Shown in pieces: positions 1 to 5,134 of a stretch of 5,134 nucleotides of DNA (the first letter of the stretch is position 1; the number at the start of each line of letters is the position of its first letter). The DNA lies in contig JAUVUL010000177.1 in NCBI GenBank assembly GCA_030600975.1, positions 1 through 5,134 of the forward strand, in the 5' to 3' direction. The stretch is from Candidatus Aegiribacteria sp. GTDB taxonomy: Bacteria > Fermentibacterota > Fermentibacteria > Fermentibacterales > JCC-6. The notes beneath the pieces are model-generated. The model made no database searches, had not been told where the DNA came from, and saw only the letters and a program-made list of their open reading frames with translations. The position numbers and the translations under genes were made by a program.

Positions 1-15
1 GACAGCATATGGAAT

Positions 16-1569
16 CTACAATGAAAAATATCCGCTTGCAACCTGCGTGTTACCACCCCTTTGAACGGCAAGAGCAACTGTTTCAGCGTTTCCCCTGAGT
101 ATTTTGCGGCCGAGTATTTCGTAGAGCGAGTTCTCTGTTGAGCCGTTTGCATACGGGTACAGCTCTTCTGTCCTGCCGGTAACCGGCTGGCCGTCAATAG
201 CAACGATCACATCACCGTGCTCAATACCGGAGGCAACAGCAGACTCATGCAGGTATTCGTCAACAACCCATTGATTTTCTATATAAACGAGCCATAGTGG
301 AACGTATAGATTGCCGTAAAACTCCTGAAGAGCATCAGGTTCATTCCAGATATTCGCATGGGAATCACCGATGGAAACAATGAGCTTCTGCAGGGCAAGC
401 TGATAGGAAAGCGGAGTATCTGCAGCGGTAAACACTGGAATGTAAATTCTAAGTGCATCATCCCAGTCTCCGTCGATGGCGTAAAGGTAGGGGAAGAAGT
501 ACTCTATGATCCCCCAGTACCTGTACAGAGCCAGCAGCCGGAATCCCGTATCCGGTATGTCCATGTCCTCGTATTCACACTCACTGAAGGTGGAATATGG
601 TGTTCCTCTTACATAGTAATGAGTTTCCTGATATCGTCCCTCGTAAACACTCCGGAGAGCAGAGGCAAGCTCAGAACCGACTTCTGGATCATCTATCCAG
701 CTCAGATCAGGACTCAGATGGATCTCATCCGGTGCAGGCATAGAGCATTCTGCCGCAATGACCGGTTCAAGTCCCTCCACCAGAGAAAGGATAGCCTGCT
801 GTCGATCAGACTCCGTTGATGCCTCCAGCACAGCGGGCAGTACCCGTATCAGTGAGTAATCCCAGTTTACATCTCCTCTGCCTATCTGGGGATGGTGGTA
901 CTTCAGGAAGGCCCACACCTTACCCAGCAACACCAGTGACTCTATCTGAAAATCATCAACTTCTGTGAATTCAAGGCCGGACCCGGAGTCGAACTCATGA
1001 TCCAGTTGCGCACCGGGCAGATCACGCTCCACTGCCAGAGAAACAGGCTCTCCGTCCAGCATCAGCTCAAGGTTATCTACCCATACAGTACCGGGTCCCA
1101 TGAGATACACACCCAGGTACAGTGTGTCGCCAAAAATGCTATTCTCCATAGTTATCTCAAATTGCTGCCAGTCTGTATCAGACTGCAACTCTTCCAGATA
1201 CATGTATTCAGAACACGCTGCATCACCCTGAGCATCGTACAGATCCAAAGTCAGGCCTGCGAAAGACTCATTTCCCATATCTCTGGAACGAAGGTAACCG
1301 CTTAATGTGATTGATTCTCCCTGGTAAGCGAAAGGTATGATCTGTGAGATATGGCCGTAGTAGCCACCCGATTCCGTGTACTCAATTCTGATGGAACGAT
1401 CCCCGCTGAACACCACCACGGAATCACTGTACCCGGAGTAACCTTCACCCTCAATGATCCAGTTCAGGGGCATCAGGCCTTCGTCATCCAAATCCTCAAA
1501 ACCCATATTGTCAGGAACAGCACCTGTCAGCGCAACAAGTAATACCGGAATAAACCATACTGCAGACAT
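16..1569 (-). CDS. S41 peptidase-like exported protein (jelly-roll + S41 N-terminal blocks + PDZ), lacking the protease domain
   Basis: Start chosen at the ATG at 1569 (517 residues) because GGAGG lies 4 bases upstream; the frame is also open from a GTG at 1599, which has no comparable site. Residues 1-17 form a hydrophobic signal peptide (MSAVWFIPVLLVALTGA) with a likely cut after A17; its n-region lacks Lys/Arg and there is no lipobox Cys. Residues ~23-170 look like a beta jelly-roll of the carbohydrate-binding/galactose-binding type, opening with GFEDLDD and closing with VWVDNLEL near W163. Residues ~210-245 carry LLGKVWAFLKYHHP (W219), and ~340-404 carry LYRYWGIIEYFFPY (W352) and GDSHANIW (D402, H404). 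These blocks precede the PDZ and catalytic domains in a subfamily of S41 peptidases common in Bacteroidota. A PDZ domain follows (~420-505, with HGDVIVAIDG ending near D459). The protein then stops at TAG (16-18), so the ~200-250-residue S41 catalytic domain is absent. It is either a truncated pseudogene or a non-enzymatic periplasmic/secreted protein. The family call is by motif recognition only. Confidence 0.8.
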   Translation of the reverse strand: MSAVWFIPVLLVALTGAVPDNMGFEDLDDEGLMPLNWIIEGEGYSGYSDSVVVFSGDRSIRIEYTESGGYYGHISQIIPFAYQGESITLSGYLRSRDMGNESFAGLTLDLYDAQGDAACSEYMYLEELQSDTDWQQFEITMENSIFGDTLYLGVYLMGPGTVWVDNLELMLDGEPVSLAVERDLPGAQLDHEFDSGSGLEFTEVDDFQIESLVLLGKVWAFLKYHHPQIGRGDVNWDYSLIRVLPAVLEASTESDRQQAILSLVEGLEPVIAAECSMPAPDEIHLSPDLSWIDDPEVGSELASALRSVYEGRYQETHYYVRGTPYSTFSECEYEDMDIPDTGFRLLALYRYWGIIEYFFPYLYAIDGDWDDALRIYIPVFTAADTPLSYQLALQKLIVSIGDSHANIWNEPDALQEFYGNLYVPLWLVYIENQWVVDEYLHESAVASGIEHGDVIVAIDGQPVTGRTEELYPYANGSTENSLYEILGRKILRGNAETVALAVQRGGNTQVASGYFSL

Positions 1570-1573
1570 GAAT

Positions 1574-1578
1574 CCTCC
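1574..1578 (-). promoter_or_regulatory. Ribosome binding site GGAGG of the S41-like gene
   Basis: The minus strand reads GATGGAGGATTCATG. The GGAGG sits 4 bases before the ATG at 1569, slightly close but a strong anti-16S match. It decides the start: the upstream in-frame GTG at 1599 has only a weak AAGG about 12 bases before it and would add ten residues ahead of the hydrophobic signal sequence. Confidence 0.7.
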
Positions 1579-1624
1579 ATCAGAAAGAAAACACAACACT
1601 CAAGCAACCTTGATTATCGAGCGG

Positions 1625-1653
1625 ATTATAATGTGAATGGTTTATATCTACAA
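1625..1653 (-). promoter_or_regulatory. Sigma70-like promoter driving the S41-like gene
   Basis: On the minus strand, TTGTAG (1648-1653) is followed after exactly 17 bases by a perfect TATAAT (1625-1630). The -35 matches TTGACA at only 3 of 6 positions, so the call rests on the -10 box, the spacing and the AT-rich setting. Transcription would begin near 1618, giving a leader of about 50 bases that contains the GGAGG site. The promoter lies between the two genes and suggests the S41-like gene can be expressed independently of the large upstream gene. AT-rich spacers produce TATAAT by chance fairly often. Confidence 0.5.
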
Positions 1654-1796
1654 AATAACAACAGTATTTCACCAGAATGAGTGTGAAAATACAACTGCAA
1701 ATAGCAGGCAGGTAAACAAAGTGGATTATATTCATGCAACAGTTCAGTTATTCAGGTATGACACTGTATAACAAAAGTGGTTTCTTTATCAGTTAT

Positions 1797-4700
1797 TTAT
1801 CCCATAATCACTCTGATATTATACTCTGCCTGGTCATCAACCAGTGGAATGTATCCCTCAGTGAAGTATTCTCCGTCCATTTCTACACTCGCGACACCAC
1901 TGGAAATCCCTTCAGGATTCTCCACAAGTATATGATATACGGAAGATTCGTACCGAATCGTTGCAGTGAACTCGCTCCAGCATTCGGGTATGCATGGATC
2001 GATTATCAGTCTGTCACCCTTCAGGGTGATTCCAAGTATAGCTTCCATACCCAGACGGTAGAGCCAGCCCGCGGCGCCTGTGTACCATGTCCAGCCTCCC
2101 CTTCCTCTGTACGGAGGTATGCTGTAGATGTCCGCCGCAACCGCGTATGGTTCCACCCTGTACTTATTCATCTTCAGTGAAGTGTCGCTGTGATAGACGG
2201 GATTCATGAGTCGGAAAAGGGTTTCAGCAGTGTTCCCCTTTCCTAATCTGGCAAAAGCCCAGGCCACCCATACGGCTGCATGTGTGTACTGACCGCCGTT
2301 TTCCCTTATACCGGGCAGGTAACCCTTTATGTAGCCCGGGTCTCTTTCTGTTTTATCGAATGGCGGCGTGAAGAGGAGAATGAGCTGGTCCTCGATATCC
2401 ACCAGCATTTCCAGGACTGACCCCATTGCCTTCTCCACTCTGCCGGGTTCCCCGGCACCTGAAAGAACAGCCCAGGACTGCGCAATCGAGTCGATACGGC
2501 ACTCGATGTTCTCTTTCGAGCCAAGAACAGAGCCATCATCGCAGAAGGCGCGGAGGTACCAGTCTCCATCCCAGGCATTTTCTTCGAGAGCCTGCCTGAG
2601 CTTCTCCGCCTGGTTGAGATACTTTCTCGCTCTGGCAGTGTCTCCCATCAGTTCGCAGACGGGAGCGAACCTCTTCAATGTATCAAGGAGGAACCATCCG
2701 AGCCATACGCTTTCACCTCTGCCTTCGATGCCGACACGATTCATTCCGTCGTTCCAGTCGTGACTTCCAATCAGTGGAAGACCATGCTCTCCTTTCGTCG
2801 ATCCCTTCTTCAGCGCGAGAAGACAGTGATCGTAGAGGGTAGCCTTCTTCCTGCTCTCACTGTATAGCGCGTAGTGCTCGGTCTCTTCATCTTCCAGTGG
2901 AGGTCCCTCCAGAAAACCGACCGAATCGGAAAGAATCGATAGGTCTCCTGTTTTATCAATGTAAACGGCAGTTACGTAGGGAAGCCACAGAAGATCATCC
3001 GAGCACCTTGTTCGAATCCCTCTGGCTGATGGAGGATGCCACCAGTGGAGAACATCTCCTTCTCTGAATTGCCTTGATGCCGACTTCAGTATATGGCTCC
3101 TGAATATCCCGGGTGCGGTACTGCTCAGCGCCATGACATCCTGGAGCTGATCACGGAAACCGAAGGCTCCGCTCGACTGGTAAAGAGCTGTGCGGCCCCA
3201 GATCCTGCAGGAGAGTGTCTGGTAGATCAGCCATCTGTTGAGTATGAGGTTCATTCCCATATCGGGCGTCTTAACTTGAACCTTCCCGAGCAGGTTGTCC
3301 CAGAAAGCTGTAACATCAGTGAGGACAGCGCCCTCTCGCGCTCTTATCATGTTCTGCTTTATGAGACTGAGAGCGTTCTCCCTGTCTTCGCCCTGTCCCA
3401 GGAGAAACGTGACCTCCTTTTCCTCACCCGGTCCAATCCAGATCATGATCTGCATGGCAAGGCACGAGTCGTGTCCGCTTCCTACAGTACCTGAAAGCCC
3501 CACACGACCGAGAGCCGCGGGGCTGGAGTAGCTTCCCCGGCGTCCAAGGAACTCTGTCCTGTCAGTCGTGAGACCGTTTGGTTCGCGGCTTGCTGCAAGG
3601 AAGAGAACTTTCTCCCTGAATTCCGAATTGTAGGTATTCCGGGCCATTAGAGCTTGACCTGCCGCGTTATACTCCGGAACTATGTACTGCTGCATCTCAG
3701 ATCTGGTCGTGCCCATGACAGGTTCGAGGTAGAATGTTACAGTGATTCTCCTGTTGCAGCTCCATAGATTCACCAGTTTGAGGCTCACGGCTTTAAAGGG
3801 ATTATTGAGTGAGACACAGGCGACAAGCCGCTGTTCCAGACCATGACTGCAGTGCCGATAGGTTGTGTAGCCTGCTCCGTGGGTGATGACGTAAGGTTCA
3901 TTCTCCCGCACGGGAAGCGGAGTGGGAGACCAGAACGTACCTGTCTCCTCGTCTCTGAGATAGATGATCTCGCCAGGTATATCTGTTACGGGATCATTCC
4001 TCCATGGAGTAAGGCGGTTCACTCCGCTGTTTTCAGCCCAGGTGCATTCCATACCGGCCTCTGAAGTTGTGAAACCGAAAGAGGGATTGGCGATGACATT
4101 GATCCATGGAGCGGGTGTTTGGTTTTCGCCATCGAGATAGATGATATACTCTCTGCCTTCCGGAGTAAACCCTCCTGTACCGTTGTCAAAGAGGAGACCT
4201 TCCGGTCTTTCCAGCGGTCTGGTCTTTTCTCCATCTGCAGATGGCAGTGTGGGAACAAATTCCGGGAGCCTTACAGGTCTTTCGGCAAGTCGCTCCAGCT
4301 GTCTGCCGAGGGAACCTGCCCTGGAATCAAGCGTGGCTCTGGCTACCGTTTGCAGCAGTATCATTTCACGCTCTTCCATTTGATCTGCCCTCAGAAGAAA
4401 TAATCCTCCCCGGTGGTTCATCCATTTTTCTCCTCCGGTGTGGGAGATAAGACCTTCAAGCTGGTCCTGGAGATCCTGCTCGTAGGAACTTTCCTTCATG
4501 TTCAGAATCGCGAAATCTATCATAAGTCCCCTGCTTCGCCAGAATGCGTGTGCTCTGAGCAGATCATACACAAGGGTTGTGTCATCCTTTTTGTCCACAG
4601 TGACAAGAAGCAGAGGATAATCACCGGATATACCGAACTGCCACAGTCCCTGCTGTCCAAGAGTGTTGTTCTTGAGAATGCTCGATCCGGAACGAAGAGC

Positions 4701-5134
4701 ATTTCCCGGATAAACAAGCACCGAAAGGAGAAGCTGCATCCGCTCCAGTTCCATGGATGTAAGGTTCATTCTGGCCAATTCGCGCTTGCAGAAGGAGCCG
4801 GCCCTTGCAAAGGCTTCGTCAATAGTAGAACGGCTTTTGTAGCGCTTTACAAGGTAGTACGCCGCAGCCCGATCACGGGCTGCGGCGGTGACAAAGAAGA
4901 GCGTGGCACTTCCACGTGGAAGCAGTTCAATCTCGATGGCGGCGACCATGACAGGATCAAGTGTTGCTCCCTTTTTCCTTGTCGAAAAAGCCGCCTTTTG
5001 ATCGCGCAGGAACTTTGGATTACCGGAGGAACCTCCCCTGCCCAGGAACCTCTCCCTGTTGACCTCATAGGATTTGTTTCCATCAGAATCTGTAATCATG
5101 TGGACAACGAATAGTTCCTTTTCTTCCGCTGTAC
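1797..5134 (-). CDS. Cyclic beta-1,2-glucan synthase-like protein (NdvB/Cgs type), C-terminal part with GH94 phosphorylase domain; 5' end outside window
   Basis: The frame is open from the right edge to TAA at 1797-1799, so this is the C-terminal part of a larger protein. Residues below are numbered from the internal Met at 5099. That Met is unlikely to be the start: it has no ribosome site, and the upstream codons (TAEEKELFVVH) read smoothly into a conserved Cgs block. Residues 11-23 are YEVNRERFLGRGG; ~150-162 contain LWQFGISGDYPLLLV (W153), as in Cgs proteins. A GH94 beta-sandwich spans ~310-600, with PWINVIANPSFGF around W332. The helical barrel spans ~610-1020: GFRDQLQD (R649), HDWNDGMN with the presumed general acid D784, NGGQYTHAA (H940), and WYTGAAGW (T1007, G1008). 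These correspond to the sugar- and phosphate-binding residues of chitobiose/cellobiose phosphorylases. A C-terminal beta domain ends normally. Cgs makes cyclic beta-1,2-glucan from UDP-glucose at the inner membrane, and its GH94 domain trims chain length by phosphorolysis. The glycosyltransferase part is not visible here, so a large GH94 protein of another specificity remains possible. Confidence 0.88.
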   Translation of the reverse strand, partial: TAEEKELFVVHMITDSDGNKSYEVNRERFLGRGGSSGNPKFLRDQKAAFSTRKKGATLDPVMVAAIEIELLPRGSATLFFVTAAARDRAAAYYLVKRYKSRSTIDEAFARAGSFCKRELARMNLTSMELERMQLLLSVLVYPGNALRSGSSILKNNTLGQQGLWQFGISGDYPLLLVTVDKKDDTTLVYDLLRAHAFWRSRGLMIDFAILNMKESSYEQDLQDQLEGLISHTGGEKWMNHRGGLFLLRADQMEEREMILLQTVARATLDSRAGSLGRQLERLAERPVRLPEFVPTLPSADGEKTRPLERPEGLLFDNGTGGFTPEGREYIIYLDGENQTPAPWINVIANPSFGFTTSEAGMECTWAENSGVNRLTPWRNDPVTDIPGEIIYLRDEETGTFWSPTPLPVRENEPYVITHGAGYTTYRHCSHGLEQRLVACVSLNNPFKAVSLKLVNLWSCNRRITVTFYLEPVMGTTRSEMQQYIVPEYNAAGQALMARNTYNSEFREKVLFLAASREPNGLTTDRTEFLGRRGSYSSPAALGRVGLSGTVGSGHDSCLAMQIMIWIGPGEEKEVTFLLGQGEDRENALSLIKQNMIRAREGAVLTDVTAFWDNLLGKVQVKTPDMGMNLILNRWLIYQTLSCRIWGRTALYQSSGAFGFRDQLQDVMALSSTAPGIFRSHILKSASRQFREGDVLHWWHPPSARGIRTRCSDDLLWLPYVTAVYIDKTGDLSILSDSVGFLEGPPLEDEETEHYALYSESRKKATLYDHCLLALKKGSTKGEHGLPLIGSHDWNDGMNRVGIEGRGESVWLGWFLLDTLKRFAPVCELMGDTARARKYLNQAEKLRQALEENAWDGDWYLRAFCDDGSVLGSKENIECRIDSIAQSWAVLSGAGEPGRVEKAMGSVLEMLVDIEDQLILLFTPPFDKTERDPGYIKGYLPGIRENGGQYTHAAVWVAWAFARLGKGNTAETLFRLMNPVYHSDTSLKMNKYRVEPYAVAADIYSIPPYRGRGGWTWYTGAAGWLYRLGMEAILGITLKGDRLIIDPCIPECWSEFTATIRYESSVYHILVENPEGISSGVASVEMDGEYFTEGYIPLVDDQAEYNIRVIMG

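Larger units (their letters stand above)
1570..1796. other. Intergenic region between the large GH94 gene and the S41-like gene
   Basis: This 227-base AT-rich spacer separates two same-strand genes. Besides the promoter and ribosome site it holds a second TATAATCCAC box (minus strand, 1721-1730) with no recognisable -35, and an imperfect direct repeat on the plus strand, ggtaaacaaagtgg (1711-1724) and gtataacaaaagtgg (1766-1780). A short inverted repeat CTGC/GCAG with a 5-base loop (1695-1707) is followed on the minus strand by a loosely T-rich stretch, but it is too weak to call a terminator. No tRNA, small RNA or extra gene is evident. Confidence 0.6.

Noticed and set aside
1695..1707. Possible terminator hairpin (CTGC, 5-base loop, GCAG) for the large gene
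   Set aside because: The stem is only four base pairs and the following minus-strand sequence is only loosely T-rich; it lies about 90 bases past the stop codon.
1771..1792. AT-rich inverted repeat just after the stop codon of the large gene (minus strand ATAAAGAAA / TTTTGTTAT)
   Set aside because: It has a mismatch, a wobble pair and no GC-rich stem or T tract, so it is not a credible intrinsic terminator.
1734..2180. 148-codon plus-strand open frame beginning in the intergenic spacer
   Set aside because: Most of it is antisense to the conserved C-terminus of the GH94 gene, with no recognisable domain or clear ribosome site.
1797..5099. Stand-alone 1100-residue 1,2-beta-oligoglucan phosphorylase starting at the ATG at 5099
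   Set aside because: The length fits such GH94 enzymes, but the frame stays open to the window edge, there is no ribosome site before this ATG, and the codons upstream continue a conserved Cgs-type block.
4413..5114. 233-codon open frame on the plus strand
   Set aside because: It lies wholly inside the strongly supported minus-strand GH94 gene, has no recognisable domain, and its composition reads as an antisense shadow.

Overview
The window holds two genes, both read on the minus strand, with a 227-base AT-rich gap between them. Both look bacterial. The coding regions have middling base composition by eye. The small gene encodes a probable exported protein of the S41 peptidase-like kind, and the large one resembles cyclic beta-1,2-glucan synthases. 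Both fit an envelope-bearing bacterium. The S41-type architecture is best known to me from Bacteroidota and related (FCB-like) phyla, but the window has no marker gene that fixes the taxon.

Positions 1797-5134 are the C-terminal ~1111 codons of a very large GH94-type protein that runs off the right edge. Its order of conserved blocks matches the C-terminal part of NdvB/Cgs cyclic beta-1,2-glucan synthases: a YExxRxRFLGRG block, a GISGD block, a GH94 beta-sandwich, a GH94 helical barrel with the WND catalytic motif, and a C-terminal beta domain. The glycosyltransferase part expected in such proteins would lie beyond the window and is not seen. All the GH94 phosphorolysis residues I can place by eye are present.

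Positions 1570-1796 are intergenic. They hold a good sigma70-like promoter reading leftward (perfect TATAAT, 17-base spacer, weak -35), a GGAGG ribosome site, a second TATAATCCRC box exactly 100 bases away, and an imperfect short direct repeat. No convincing terminator was found for the large gene.

Positions 16-1569 encode a 517-residue protein with a signal peptide, a jelly-roll (carbohydrate-binding-like) domain, the two helical blocks typical of one S41 peptidase subfamily, and a PDZ domain. The reading frame stops (TAG) just after the PDZ domain, where the serine protease domain should begin, so the protein as read is catalytically empty. It may be a truncated pseudogene or a non-catalytic binding protein.

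The two genes share a strand, but the promoter between them argues against strict co-transcription. I see no mobile element, CRISPR array, RNA gene or clearly new system.
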